DNA of 64,000 bases from Bacteroidales bacterium UBA4179 (GTDB lineage: Bacteria; Bacteroidota; Bacteroidia; Bacteroidales; Dysgonomonadaceae). Below, in pieces: positions 25,728 to 34,623 of the stretch (positions within the stretch are counted from its first letter, which is position 1; each line of letters begins with the position of its first letter). The notes under the pieces are model-generated. The model saw only the letters and a list, made by a program, of their open reading frames with translations, ran no database searches and was not told the DNA's origin. The stretch is taken from NCBI GenBank assembly GCA_002381125.1, contig DFUT01000044.1, forward strand, positions 1-64,000, given 5' to 3'. The position numbers were made by a program, and so were the translations under genes.

Positions 25728-27851
25728 CTATTTTATTTCTATCTTGCTCAGATTAAACAACTTCCTGTCTTTGAATTCCTGTTGTTTGCCAATATTCCAT
25801 TGATTTATAGGGCGCATATAACCCACTATCCGGCTATAGACTTCACACTCCGATTCACATTTTGGACACTTGAAATATTCTCCTGCCACGTAGCCATGCG
25901 TGGGGCAAATACTAAAAGTTGGCGATATAGTTATATACGGTAAATGAAATGAATGTGTAATCTTCCTAATCAGATTTTTGACGGCTATTCCGGGCATGTT
26001 CTTTTCACCTGTAAATAAGTGCAATACCGTACCCCCTGTGTACTTTGTTTGCAAATCATCCTGTAAAGACAAAACTTCAAAAATATCATCCGAAAAATTC
26101 ACAGGCAAGTGAGTGGAATTCGTATAATAAGGTGCTGCCCCATTTTTAAAAGCTTCATGGTTTGCAGTGATGATATCAGGATACTGAACAGTATCAATGC
26201 GTGCAAAACGATAAGCAGTACTTTCAGCAGGTGTGGCTTCAAGGTTATACATATTTCCCGTTTCTTCCTGAAAATCCTCTAAAACATTCCTCATAAAATC
26301 CATTACTTTCAATGCAAATTGCTTACTTTCGGGATGAGCAATATTTTCTCCTAAAAAATTCAAACAACATTCGTTCATGCCGGTTATCCCAATAGTCGAA
26401 AAGTGATTTTCCCAGTAACATTTATATCGTTGATAAACATAACGTAAATAAAATTTTGAATAGGGATAAAGCCCTTTTTTCGTATAATTTTCAATTGTTT
26501 TTCGTTTGATTTCAAGACTGTCTTTTGCCAAGATCATCAAATTTTTTAGTCGTTGAAAAAAGTTGTCTTCAGAAGTAGCCTCATATCCAAGTTTTGGTAA
26601 ATTAATGGTAACAACGCCAATAGAACCGGTTAGAGGATTGGCTCCAAAAAGCCCTCCACCTCGTTTTAATAATTCTCTCTTATCCAATCGAAGTCGGCAA
26701 CACATGCTACGTACATCATCGGGCTTCATATCTGAATTCACAAAATTTGAAAAATAAGGTATACCATATTTTGCGGTCATTTCCCAAATTCCGTTGTAAT
26801 TTTCGTTTTCCCAATCAAAATTAGGCGTAATGTTATAAGTAGGTATTGGAAACGAAAACAATCTCCCATTTGCATCTCCCTCCAACATTACTTCGGCAAA
26901 AGCCTTATTGAACATCGTTATTTCAGATTGATAATCGCCATAAACTTCTTTTTGAATCTCGCCGCCCAAAACAACCGGCTCGTTTTTCAAAAATTCCGGG
27001 ACCACTAAATCCATCGTTATATTGGTAAAAGGTGTTTGAAACCCCACCCTTGTAGGAATATTGATATTAAAAAGAAATTCCTGAATACATTGTTTTACTT
27101 GCAAAAATGTTAATTTATCATATCGAATGTATGGGGCAAGAAAAGTGTCGAAATTGGAAAAAGCTTGTGCTCCGGCCGCTTCTCCCTGCATGGTGTAGAA
27201 AAAATTGACGATCTGCCCCAGTGCAGTCCTTAAATGTTTTGCAGGTTTACTTTCGACTTTCCCTGAAACACCTTTGAAGCCTGAGAGAAGCAAATCTTTT
27301 AAGTCCCAACCCACACAATAAACACTTAAGAAGCCTAAATCATGGATGTGAAAATATCCCTTTTTATGGGCATTAGAAATGTTATCTGGATAAAGCTTTG
27401 TGAGCCAATATTGAGAAGTAATCAAAGTTGAAATATGTTGATTAAGTCCTTGAAGAGAATAAGCCGAATTAGCACTTTCTTTTATTCGCCAGTTATTCAT
27501 TTCAAGATAATCATCCACTACCTCAATATTGCTGAAAAGATCTTTAACATTTCTCGACAACTCTCTTTGTTTGCGATACAACAAATAAGCTTTTACCAGC
27601 TCGAAACTTTCTTTTTCAAAAAGTATTTTCTCAACAACATCTTGTACTAGTTCAACTGTAGGAATATCAATTTGTTGATTACTGTCAAGTTTTTTAACCA
27701 CTTCTAAACTAAGCTCTCTCGCTCTGGCACGATTGGGATTTCCTATCGCACGCATCGCCTTAAAAATCGCATGTTCAATTTTTTCGATTTGAAATTCCAC
27801 AATTTCTCCATTACGCTTTACAATTTTTTTAAAACGAGATGCACCATTCAT
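25728..27851 (-). CDS. nrdD: anaerobic (class III) ribonucleoside-triphosphate reductase
   Basis: A 707-residue class III ribonucleotide reductase making deoxynucleotides without oxygen. The N-terminal ATP-cone reads KRNGEIVEFQIEKIEHAIF. The catalytic barrel contains FTNITMDLV and MNECCLNFLGEN. Near the C-terminus a zinc site is built from CPTHGY and CPKCESEC, and the glycyl-radical motif RIVGYMRP puts the radical on about Gly677. All parts are present. It is transcribed with nrdG from a promoter that first makes a cobalamin riboswitch. The enzyme itself needs no B12, so repression by B12 fits an organism that also has a B12-dependent class II reductase elsewhere. Confidence 0.97.
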   Translation of the reverse strand: MNGASRFKKIVKRNGEIVEFQIEKIEHAIFKAMRAIGNPNRARARELSLEVVKKLDSNQQIDIPTVELVQDVVEKILFEKESFELVKAYLLYRKQRELSRNVKDLFSNIEVVDDYLEMNNWRIKESANSAYSLQGLNQHISTLITSQYWLTKLYPDNISNAHKKGYFHIHDLGFLSVYCVGWDLKDLLLSGFKGVSGKVESKPAKHLRTALGQIVNFFYTMQGEAAGAQAFSNFDTFLAPYIRYDKLTFLQVKQCIQEFLFNINIPTRVGFQTPFTNITMDLVVPEFLKNEPVVLGGEIQKEVYGDYQSEITMFNKAFAEVMLEGDANGRLFSFPIPTYNITPNFDWENENYNGIWEMTAKYGIPYFSNFVNSDMKPDDVRSMCCRLRLDKRELLKRGGGLFGANPLTGSIGVVTINLPKLGYEATSEDNFFQRLKNLMILAKDSLEIKRKTIENYTKKGLYPYSKFYLRYVYQRYKCYWENHFSTIGITGMNECCLNFLGENIAHPESKQFALKVMDFMRNVLEDFQEETGNMYNLEATPAESTAYRFARIDTVQYPDIITANHEAFKNGAAPYYTNSTHLPVNFSDDIFEVLSLQDDLQTKYTGGTVLHLFTGEKNMPGIAVKNLIRKITHSFHLPYITISPTFSICPTHGYVAGEYFKCPKCESECEVYSRIVGYMRPINQWNIGKQQEFKDRKLFNLSKIEIK

Positions 27852-27964
27852 TAGATTATGAATTTTAATGTTAATAAATGATAACTCGCGGGGTAAGAAA
27901 AGAAAAACTACAGAGAAGGTTGTAATTTATCTCTCGCCTTTCACCCGAAAGCTACGATAATTGA

Positions 27965-28123
27965 TATTCGGCAGGTCTTCTGACTTGTTCCGATTTTATC
28001 GCCTTCCCGTCTCTCGGGGTTGAAACAGTGGCAAAAGTGATAAAACCCATCTTTGGAACTTACAGCTACGGGGATAGTTCCTGATTTGCACAGGATTCCC
28101 TTTTAATCAATAAGAACCGAATA
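27965..28123 (-). ncRNA. cobalamin (B12) riboswitch upstream of nrdD-nrdG
   Basis: On the minus strand the classic adenosylcobalamin aptamer is visible: AATCCTGTGCAAATCAGGAA, then TCCCCGTAGCTGTAA, a central arm including ACCCCGAGAGACGGG, and the B12 box-like AAGTCAGAAGACCTGCC near the 3' end. The outer P1 stem is TATTCGG (28117-28123) with CCGAATA (27965-27971). The aptamer ends about 115 bp before the nrdD start. Cobalamin binding usually turns such leaders off, which would lower NrdDG when B12 is present. Confidence 0.95.
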
Positions 28124-28129
28124 CGAATG

Positions 28130-28161
28130 CAAAGTAAAAACAAATTAGCGGGACTTACAAA
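28130..28161 (-). promoter_or_regulatory. promoter for the cobalamin riboswitch-nrdDG transcript
   Basis: On the minus strand TTTG (28158-28161) and TTACTTTG (28130-28137, 7 of 8 matches to TAnnTTTG) are spaced by exactly 20 nt. The -7 box ends 6 nt before the first base of the P1 stem, so the RNA would begin almost at the aptamer. Confidence 0.7.
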
Positions 28162-28430
28162 CATTCCCGAACAAATTTGTATGAGGTAAAATCACCATTG
28201 AAAATTTTTATTTTAATTCGAAAACAGCATCACGTCACCTGCAACAGGAGAAGAATAATTTAATGAATTTCCGCGTCACATCAATTACGACCTGACCGCA
28301 TTCGGTTCGTGCATAAATCACACACTGTGCGCAGGTATTTCAGTAGATGACGTCTACGACAATGGAGGCAACGACTAGATTCGATGATTACAACACACCG
28401 ATAAATAAAAAACAGAGGAAATTTAAAAAA
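28162..28430. other. 269-bp region between two divergent riboswitch promoters, no recognised gene
   Basis: No complete gene. On the plus strand one frame (about 28261-28380) reads RHINYDLTAFGSCINHTLC and VDDVYDNGGND without a start codon; it is preceded by an in-frame TAA and ends with TAG. It may be a decayed gene end or chance. It is visibly less AT-rich than the rest of the gap. Confidence 0.4.
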
Positions 28431-28436
28431 TATCCT

Positions 28437-28444
28437 TATCTTTG
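28437..28444 (+). promoter_or_regulatory. -7 box of the thiamine transport operon promoter
   Basis: TATCTTTG matches TAnnTTTG and lies about 15 nt before the TPP aptamer, the expected position for an RNA that begins with the riboswitch. No clear TTTG was found 20 nt upstream. Confidence 0.55.
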
Positions 28445-28458
28445 CACTTTCAAATTAA

Positions 28459-28530
28459 CAAGGGGTGCCTTATAACAACGGGCTGAGATCATACCCAATC
28501 ACCTGATCCGGATAATACCGGCGTAGGGAA
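28459..28530 (+). ncRNA. TPP (THI-box) riboswitch
   Basis: The conserved thiamine pyrophosphate aptamer is clear: AGGGGTGCC at 28461-28469, GGGCTGAGATCATACCC at 28480-28497, CACCTGATCCGGATAATACC at 28500-28519 and CGGCGTAGGGAA to 28530. It precedes a TonB receptor, PnuT and thiamine pyrophosphokinase, all thiamine genes, so TPP is expected to repress uptake. A downstream CCGGAT (28633-28638), 21 nt before the start codon, is complementary to ATCCGG both in the aptamer (28506-28511) and at 28613-28618, possibly the expression platform. Confidence 0.95.
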
Positions 28531-28659
28531 AAAAGAAAAGCTTGCCTCTATAGCTTAAATTTTTTTCGGTATTTTTCTCTTATTTAATCCCCTTTTTTGT
28601 TTCACACGTGCTATCCGGAAATAAACAAAACACCGGATGCAAAAAAAATTAGTTGTAAA

Positions 28660-30897
28660 ATGAAAAAGGCTTTTATTATGCTTTCGGGACTAACCGCACT
28701 ATGTCCTTTGGTTGCAGAAGAGATGCAACCCGACACGTTAAGAAACATTCAACTCGAAGAAGTGGTGATTTCTGCCACACGTGCCAAACAAACTACACCG
28801 ATATCCTTTTCGGATATACCGGAGGACGTTATCAAAAAAAACAATTTCGGAAGGGACATCCCTTACATTATTGCATTGACCCCCTCGGTAACCGTCACTT
28901 CCGACGCAGGAACAGGAATCGGATACACCGCTTTTCGCGTACGCGGAACGGATGTAAACCGCATAAACATCACCATTAACGGAATTCCGTATAACGATCC
29001 GGAGTCGCACGGAGCATTTTTCGTGGATCTCCCCGATTTTGCTTCCTCCCTTTCATCCATGCAAATACAACGGGGTGTGGGAACGTCGACCAACGGTGCA
29101 GCCGCATTTGGAGCAAGCGTGAATATGCAAACCGAAAATCTCAACCTAGAACCTTATGCCGAAATAGGTGCAAGCGGCGGTTCTTTCAACACCATCAGAA
29201 CAACGGTAAAAGCCGGGTCGGGACTCATCAACGATCATTTTATGGTTGACGGACGCTATTCCGTTATCAACTCCGACGGCTATATCGACCGGGCATGGGT
29301 GGATATGCAGTCGTACCACCTATCCGCAGCTTACGCGACCGACAAAACGCTGATTAAATTGCTCACTTTCGCAGGAAAGGAAAAAACGTATCAGGCGTGG
29401 AACGGCGTCGATTTGGACTTGGTACAAAGGGAACCGTTGAACTATACGCGCCACTATAACGACTTGGGGAGGTATATCGACGACGATGGAAATGTCCAAT
29501 TTTACGACAATCAGACCGACAATTACACGCAAACGCACTACCAACTGCACCTGACACAAGAGTTTTCCCCCGAATTTCATCTGAATGCCGCACTGCATTA
29601 TACGATAGGCGAGGGCTATTACGAAGACTACAAAACCGACCGCAAATACACGGAATACCTGCTCACGCCACCCATCGTAGATGGTGTTCCGCTGAAAAAA
29701 ACCGATCTTATTCGCCAAAAATGGCTCGATAACGATTTTTACGGTGCCACGTTTGCCCTCCATTACAAAAAAAACAGTTGGGATATTGTGTTTGGCGGAG
29801 CAGGAAGCAACTTTGAAGGCGATCATTTCGGCAAAATACGGTGGGTGCGCAATCCAAACAATTTCGATCCCGAGAAAGACTGGTATCGAAATACATCAAA
29901 AAAATCCGATCTGAACACCTATCTGAAAGCAAACGTGAAAATTGCCCGGAATTTTCTAATGTATGGCGATGTGCAGTTTCGCTATATTAAATATAAAATG
30001 AAAGGCGCCGACGATAAATACGACGAAGAAACCGGCACCATGCGCGATATTACGCAAAAACACACCTTCCCGTTCTTCAATCCAAAAGTAGGGTTCACCT
30101 ACCAAGCAAATGACAACCACAGTGTGTATGCCTCCTTCTCGGTTGCCAATCGCGAGCCGAATCGCGACAATTACACCGAATCCGGTCCGGATGAACAGCC
30201 TACCGACGAGAGACTATACGATACGGAAATCGGCTATCGCTATCAATCACCGTCGTTCAGTTTCGAAAGCAATGTGTATTACATGAAGTATAAAGACCAG
30301 CTCATCCTCACCGGTAAAATCAGCGAAATCGGCGAGATGCTCACCAAAAATATTCCGAACAGCTACCGGATGGGATTGGAACTTGCGTCGGCCATACGAT
30401 TCAATCCGTTGCTGCGCTGGGATGGAAACCTTACCCTCAGCCGAAACAAAATCAAAAACTTTACCGAAGAAGATATCGACGTGTACGATGCCGATTGGAA
30501 CTGGATCGAATCGCGGTCGACCTACCTGGGCAGTACCGACATTGCCTACTCGCCCAACATTGTGGCCAACAGCCTGCTCACTTTCACGTACAATCGATTC
30601 GAAGCCGTGCTGCACAGCCATTACGTGAGCCGTCAATACATCGACAACACCTCGTGCAAAGACCGCTCCATTGACCCCTATTTTGTCAATAATCTCCGCT
30701 TGGCATATACCTTTGCACTGCCTCACACAAAATCGGTAACGGCCGGTTTGGATATCAACAACCTCTTCAACGTGGAATACGAAACCAACGGGTACAACTG
30801 GTACACGTACTATTTGGGCGATAAACGCGTGAACGAAAAACGCTATTTTCCCCAAGCCGGGACCAACATATTGGCAAATCTGACAGTAAACTTTTAA
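28660..30897 (+). CDS. TonB-dependent receptor, probable thiamine outer-membrane transporter
   Basis: A 745-residue TonB-dependent receptor. The signal peptide covers about residues 1-20 (MKKAFIMLSGLTALCPLVA). A TonB-box-like LEEVVISATRAKQTTP precedes the plug domain (YTAFRVRGTDVNRINITING), and the beta barrel ends with the aromatic-terminal GTNILANLTVNF. It lies directly under the TPP riboswitch and 7 bp before pnuT, so it is the receptor called OMR1 in Bacteroidota thiamine regulons. ATG at 28660 is chosen because it gives a proper signal peptide and lies at the end of the leader. It should import thiamine or a precursor across the outer membrane. Confidence 0.93.
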   Translation: MKKAFIMLSGLTALCPLVAEEMQPDTLRNIQLEEVVISATRAKQTTPISFSDIPEDVIKKNNFGRDIPYIIALTPSVTVTSDAGTGIGYTAFRVRGTDVNRINITINGIPYNDPESHGAFFVDLPDFASSLSSMQIQRGVGTSTNGAAAFGASVNMQTENLNLEPYAEIGASGGSFNTIRTTVKAGSGLINDHFMVDGRYSVINSDGYIDRAWVDMQSYHLSAAYATDKTLIKLLTFAGKEKTYQAWNGVDLDLVQREPLNYTRHYNDLGRYIDDDGNVQFYDNQTDNYTQTHYQLHLTQEFSPEFHLNAALHYTIGEGYYEDYKTDRKYTEYLLTPPIVDGVPLKKTDLIRQKWLDNDFYGATFALHYKKNSWDIVFGGAGSNFEGDHFGKIRWVRNPNNFDPEKDWYRNTSKKSDLNTYLKANVKIARNFLMYGDVQFRYIKYKMKGADDKYDEETGTMRDITQKHTFPFFNPKVGFTYQANDNHSVYASFSVANREPNRDNYTESGPDEQPTDERLYDTEIGYRYQSPSFSFESNVYYMKYKDQLILTGKISEIGEMLTKNIPNSYRMGLELASAIRFNPLLRWDGNLTLSRNKIKNFTEEDIDVYDADWNWIESRSTYLGSTDIAYSPNIVANSLLTFTYNRFEAVLHSHYVSRQYIDNTSCKDRSIDPYFVNNLRLAYTFALPHTKSVTAGLDINNLFNVEYETNGYNWYTYYLGDKRVNEKRYFPQAGTNILANLTVNF

Positions 30898-30904
30898 CGA
30901 AATA

Positions 30905-31516
30905 ATGAACTTCTTTCAATCCATAGGATTCGAAATCATCGGCGCAGTTGTCGGCCTTGTGTATCTTTATCTCGAATACAAGGCCGACAAATGGCTGTGG
31001 CCGGTGGGCATACTCATGCCGATCATCTACATTATCATTTTCTACGAAAGTAAGTTTTACGCCGACATGGGTATCAATATTTACTATTTTTTCGCCGGAA
31101 TTTACGGTTGGATCAGATGGACGAAAAGCGAGAGCACACCCGAAGAAAACCGCATCAAACACACGCCTGAAACATACCTCATACCCTTGATAATAACCGG
31201 CACCTTGCTGTTTGCCCTCATTGCTTTCATCCTTATCCGTTTTACGGATAGTCCCGTTCCCTACGGCGATAGTTTTACCACTGCCGTAAGCATCATCGGC
31301 ATGTGGATGCTCGCCCATAAATACCTAGAACAATGGTGGTTGTGGTTTGTGGTGAATGTAGTGTCGAGTGCGCTTTATTTATGGAAAGGCTTATATCCCA
31401 CTGCCGGTTTGTTCATGATTTATTCCGTCATTTCGGTATTCGGTTATTTCCGATGGAAAAAAATGATGATGGATGCAGAAGATAAAATTCCTCAAATGCA
31501 ACGAATAGGCGAATAA
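30905..31516 (+). CDS. pnuT: PnuC-family inner-membrane transporter, probable thiamine transporter PnuT
   Basis: A 203-residue membrane protein with about six or seven helices of the PnuC/NMN transporter family: EIIGAVVGLVYLYLEYKADK, then FYADMGINIYYFFAGIYGWIRW and TTAVSIIGMWMLAHKYLEQW with WFVVNVVSSALYLWKGLY. PnuC carries nicotinamide riboside, but PnuT copies under a TPP riboswitch carry thiamine. Here the riboswitch, the TonB receptor 7 bp upstream and the thiamine pyrophosphokinase downstream all support thiamine. Facilitated diffusion with trapping by phosphorylation is the known mechanism of the family. Confidence 0.9.
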   Translation: MNFFQSIGFEIIGAVVGLVYLYLEYKADKWLWPVGILMPIIYIIIFYESKFYADMGINIYYFFAGIYGWIRWTKSESTPEENRIKHTPETYLIPLIITGTLLFALIAFILIRFTDSPVPYGDSFTTAVSIIGMWMLAHKYLEQWWLWFVVNVVSSALYLWKGLYPTAGLFMIYSVISVFGYFRWKKMMMDAEDKIPQMQRIGE

Positions 31517-31521
31517 ATAGC

Positions 31522-31529
31522 TACCTTTG
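31522..31529 (+). promoter_or_regulatory. -7 box before the SIMPL gene
   Basis: TACCTTTG matches TAnnTTTG and lies 48 nt before the SIMPL start, just after the pnuT stop. It suggests that the SIMPL gene and thiamine pyrophosphokinase can also be transcribed independently of the TPP riboswitch. No clear -33 box was seen. Confidence 0.45.
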
Positions 31530-31577
31530 CTTCTCAACGCAAGATCTAATTTTTTTATACTTAAAACATTGAATAGA

Positions 31578-32279
31578 ATGAAGAATAGAATTATTGAATC
31601 GACAATTATTGCCGTGGGATTGCTTCTGCTGGGGCTTTCGATCAAGAGCGGCATCAATGCATTTTCGCAACGCAACCGCACCGTTACGGTAAAAGGGCTT
31701 GCAGAAAGAGAAATGCCGGCCGACAAAGTCATCTGGCCCCTCCCTTATAAAGAAGTGGGCAATGATCTGCCAACTCTCTACAACAACCTGGAGAAGAAAA
31801 ACCGGGCCATTATATCGTTTCTCAAAAGCAAAGGCATAAAAGACGAAGAAATAAGCATCTCCGCTCCATTGGTAGTGGATATGCAGGCCGAACGATACAG
31901 TGTATCCAAATCTCCCTACCGCTACAACATTACTTCGGTGGTAACGGTGATGTCGGATAACGTGGATTTGGTGCGCGAACTGATGAGCGAACAAGGCGAG
32001 TTGCTAAAACAAGGCATCGCCGTAATCGGTGAAGATTACCAGTATCGGGTACAATTTATGTTTACCAAGCTCAACGATATAAAACCTCAAATGATTGAAG
32101 AAGCAACCAAAAATGCACGTGCCACTGCCGAAAAATTTGCCAAAGATTCCGGCAGCAAACTCGGAAAAATACAAAGCGCCAATCAAGGACAGTTTTCCAT
32201 TACCGACCGCGATGCCAATACACCCCACATTAAAAACATACGGGTGGTAAGCACGGTAAATTATTATCTGAAAGATTGA
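31578..32279 (+). CDS. SIMPL (DUF541) domain protein
   Basis: A 233-residue protein with an N-terminal membrane helix or signal anchor (STIIAVGLLLLGLSIKSG) followed by a periplasmic SIMPL/DUF541 domain: RTVTVKGLAEREMPADKV, LKSKGIKDEEISISAPLV and the C-terminal GKIQSANQGQFSITD. SIMPL proteins such as E. coli YggE form ring-like oligomers; their function is not settled and has been tied to oxidative stress. The gene sits between pnuT and thiamine pyrophosphokinase and has its own -7 box. The ATG at 31578 is chosen because it starts the membrane helix; upstream in-frame codons lie next to that -7 box. Confidence 0.85.
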   Translation: MKNRIIESTIIAVGLLLLGLSIKSGINAFSQRNRTVTVKGLAEREMPADKVIWPLPYKEVGNDLPTLYNNLEKKNRAIISFLKSKGIKDEEISISAPLVVDMQAERYSVSKSPYRYNITSVVTVMSDNVDLVRELMSEQGELLKQGIAVIGEDYQYRVQFMFTKLNDIKPQMIEEATKNARATAEKFAKDSGSKLGKIQSANQGQFSITDRDANTPHIKNIRVVSTVNYYLKD

Positions 32280-32323
32280 AAACGTATTCGAACGAAATTT
32301 CAAAAGAAAAAAATCAATCCATA

Positions 32324-32998
32324 ATGGCCGATTTTTTTAAATCGTTCATAGGCAACCCCGATGCGGTGATCATTGCCAACGGCAACTACCCTACGCATGA
32401 GGTACCGCTGTCATATATCGATAAAGCAACCTACATTGTTTGTTGCGACGGGGCTGCCAACCTTTTTATCGATCGCGGAGGACATCCCGACGCCATCGTG
32501 GGCGATTGCGACTCCATTTCGGAGGAAAACAAAACCCGTTTTGCCGATATTATTCATCCCGACCCCGATCAATACACAAATGATCTCACCAAATCGGTTC
32601 ATTTTTGCGTACAGCAAGGAAAGAAAAATCTGGTTATTGTTGCCGCAACCGGCAAAAGCGAAGAACATACGCTGGGCAATATCTCTCTTCTGGCGGAATA
32701 TATGAATCAAGCAAACGTAGCCATGATTACCGATTACGGCATTTTATACCCGATTCATTCGCCAACCACTTTCCCAAGTTTTCGAGGGCAACGCATTTCA
32801 TTTTTCTGCATCGATCGCGCGGAAGTAACCCTGCATGGCTTGCGGTACCCTTTGAATAAAGCTATACTTGCCAACTGGTGGCAAGGCACGCTCAATGAAT
32901 CGCTCGGAGATGCATTTACGATTGAAACATGGGGAAGAACAATTGTTTTTTGCGGTCATCACCCTGCATCTACTTCGTCTCCAGCCCCATCACTGTGA
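32324..32998 (+). CDS. thiamine pyrophosphokinase (thiamine diphosphokinase)
   Basis: A 224-residue enzyme converting thiamine directly to TPP with ATP. Family motifs are YIVCCDGAANLF, HPDAIVGDCDSIS, PDQYTNDLTKSVHF with the catalytic acidic residues, and ATGKSEEHTLGNI. The C-terminal beta domain binds thiamine. It closes the TPP-riboswitch operon, so imported thiamine is trapped as TPP, the ligand of the switch. Start ATG at 32324 gives the normal length; an upstream TTG at 32276 overlaps the SIMPL stop but adds unrelated residues. The 3' end overlaps the convergent MATE gene by 40 bp. Confidence 0.93.
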   Translation: MADFFKSFIGNPDAVIIANGNYPTHEVPLSYIDKATYIVCCDGAANLFIDRGGHPDAIVGDCDSISEENKTRFADIIHPDPDQYTNDLTKSVHFCVQQGKKNLVIVAATGKSEEHTLGNISLLAEYMNQANVAMITDYGILYPIHSPTTFPSFRGQRISFFCIDRAEVTLHGLRYPLNKAILANWWQGTLNESLGDAFTIETWGRTIVFCGHHPASTSSPAPSL

Positions 32999-34386
32999 CG
33001 ACTTAATTTCTTTTTATGCTCAAGAAATACCTTTTGCCAATGCCCCAAATTAAAAACAATGATCATCCCAATGCCTTGAACAACATCGGAAGCATTGATT
33101 CCCAACCATATTCCCTTATAGCCGAATCCGAGAACCAACGCACAAAAATAAGCAAAGGGTACACGAAAAAGAAGTTGACCGATAGCATTGATAAGGGTAG
33201 CCGTCTTGGTATCGCCGGCACCATTCAACGCCTGCGAAAACACCAGTGAAAAAGCAAGAAAAGGAAAAGTAACGGCGAGATAGCGCAAAAAAGAGCTCCC
33301 AATGGTAATTACTTCGGGATGATCATTGAAAATCCCCACCAAAGGCTGCGCAAAGATCAAAAAAAGAACAGCCAACGGTATAGCAATGATTTCGTAATAC
33401 ATAACGGCTTGCCACGCCGATTTTTTTGCCCGTTCCGGCTTCCCTGCCCCCAAATTTTGACCAACCAATACCGCGGCGGCACTTGCAAATCCAAAACCGG
33501 GAACCATAATAAAAGTGCGCAGTCGCGAACCGATGCCATAGGCGGCAAGCGTTGCATCGCCAAAAGATGTCACCAACCGCATTAGAAACAAAAACGATAT
33601 CTCGCGAATAAACACTTGAAGAGAAGCAAAAAAACCGATGTTTACGATTCTCTTCATCAAAGACGGCAAAGGTTTGAAGTATTTCCACTTCAAATGCAGG
33701 GTAGAATGGCCAAAGAAAAGATGAACAAAAAGGTACAAAACACCAATGCCACGCGTTATCACCGTTGCTAACGCAGAACCGGCAACCCCCATAGCGGGAA
33801 AAGGACCGTATCCCATGATAAGCATGGGATCAAGAATAATATTAAGGATATTGGCAACGATAAGGGCATGCAGAGGAGTCTTGGCATCGCCTGAACCTTG
33901 CAATGCATTGGTCACACCTGCAAAAAGAAAAATAACGATGGAGAAAGTGAAATTGATTTTGAGATACTCGGCTGCATAAAACAACACATCGCCTTTGGCC
34001 CCAAAAAGCCTCAACAAGGGTTCTACCAGAAAAAAAGAAACAATCAGCATCAACATCGACCCAATAATGCTCAGGACAAGCGTTTGCCCCAAGACCTTAT
34101 CCGACATCTTATAATCTTTTTCTCCGGTAAAATGAGAAATAAGCGCCATTGTTCCTACACCGATACCCTGCACTAGCATGGACAATATTGCCATCGTGGT
34201 TCCCGCAATAGCAAGTGCGGCAACTTCGACATGCCCCAGTTTTCCAACGAAAAACAAATCCACAAGAGAAAAAAGATCTTGCAAAGCCCCTCCAATCATC
34301 ATTGGAGCAGCAAGTTTCCAAATGGAACCGGAAAGTTTTCCTTCTACCAATCCCCCTTCAACTTTTCGTTTTCGTTGTTTTGTCAT
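32959..34386 (-). CDS. MATE family efflux transporter
   Basis: A 475-residue membrane protein with 12 predicted helices in two homologous halves. The first reads IWKLAAPMMIGGALQDLFSLVDLFFVGKLG and is mirrored by the second half around GFFASLQVFIREISFLFLMRLV. This is the NorM/DinF-like MATE fold, exporting drugs or metabolites by Na+ or H+ antiport. The N-terminus is basic (MTKQRKRKVEGG) and the C-terminal tail is His/Asp-rich. A minus-strand -7 box TATTTTTG at 34441-34448 supports the start at 34386. It is convergent with thiamine pyrophosphokinase and overlaps it by 40 bp. Confidence 0.92.
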   Translation of the reverse strand: MTKQRKRKVEGGLVEGKLSGSIWKLAAPMMIGGALQDLFSLVDLFFVGKLGHVEVAALAIAGTTMAILSMLVQGIGVGTMALISHFTGEKDYKMSDKVLGQTLVLSIIGSMLMLIVSFFLVEPLLRLFGAKGDVLFYAAEYLKINFTFSIVIFLFAGVTNALQGSGDAKTPLHALIVANILNIILDPMLIMGYGPFPAMGVAGSALATVITRGIGVLYLFVHLFFGHSTLHLKWKYFKPLPSLMKRIVNIGFFASLQVFIREISFLFLMRLVTSFGDATLAAYGIGSRLRTFIMVPGFGFASAAAVLVGQNLGAGKPERAKKSAWQAVMYYEIIAIPLAVLFLIFAQPLVGIFNDHPEVITIGSSFLRYLAVTFPFLAFSLVFSQALNGAGDTKTATLINAIGQLLFRVPFAYFCALVLGFGYKGIWLGINASDVVQGIGMIIVFNLGHWQKVFLEHKKKLSRHSDGAGDEVDAG

Positions 34387-34623
34387 TCTTATAATCTTTT
34401 TTATAACCCTTTTCCAATTATTGCAACTGTCCCTCAGCCTCAAAAATACGCCCTAAAGTATCTATCTACGCCGATGTCCGCTTGTTTGCCCAAAATGTTG
34501 CCCCAAATTCACCCCGCGATATCGCCCTCCCCTCTTCTCCCCAACAAGGAAAATGTATTGAACACGTTCACGAAACGCGTTGTGATTCCGTAATTTTCGC
34601 GTATGTCCGAACCGAATATACAA

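Noticed and set aside
34444..34623. Possible small gene between recO and the MATE gene (34482-34712, plus)
   Set aside because: Low-complexity Pro/Ser-rich product, runs into recO antisense, no ribosome site. I see no gene in this gap beyond the MATE -7 box.
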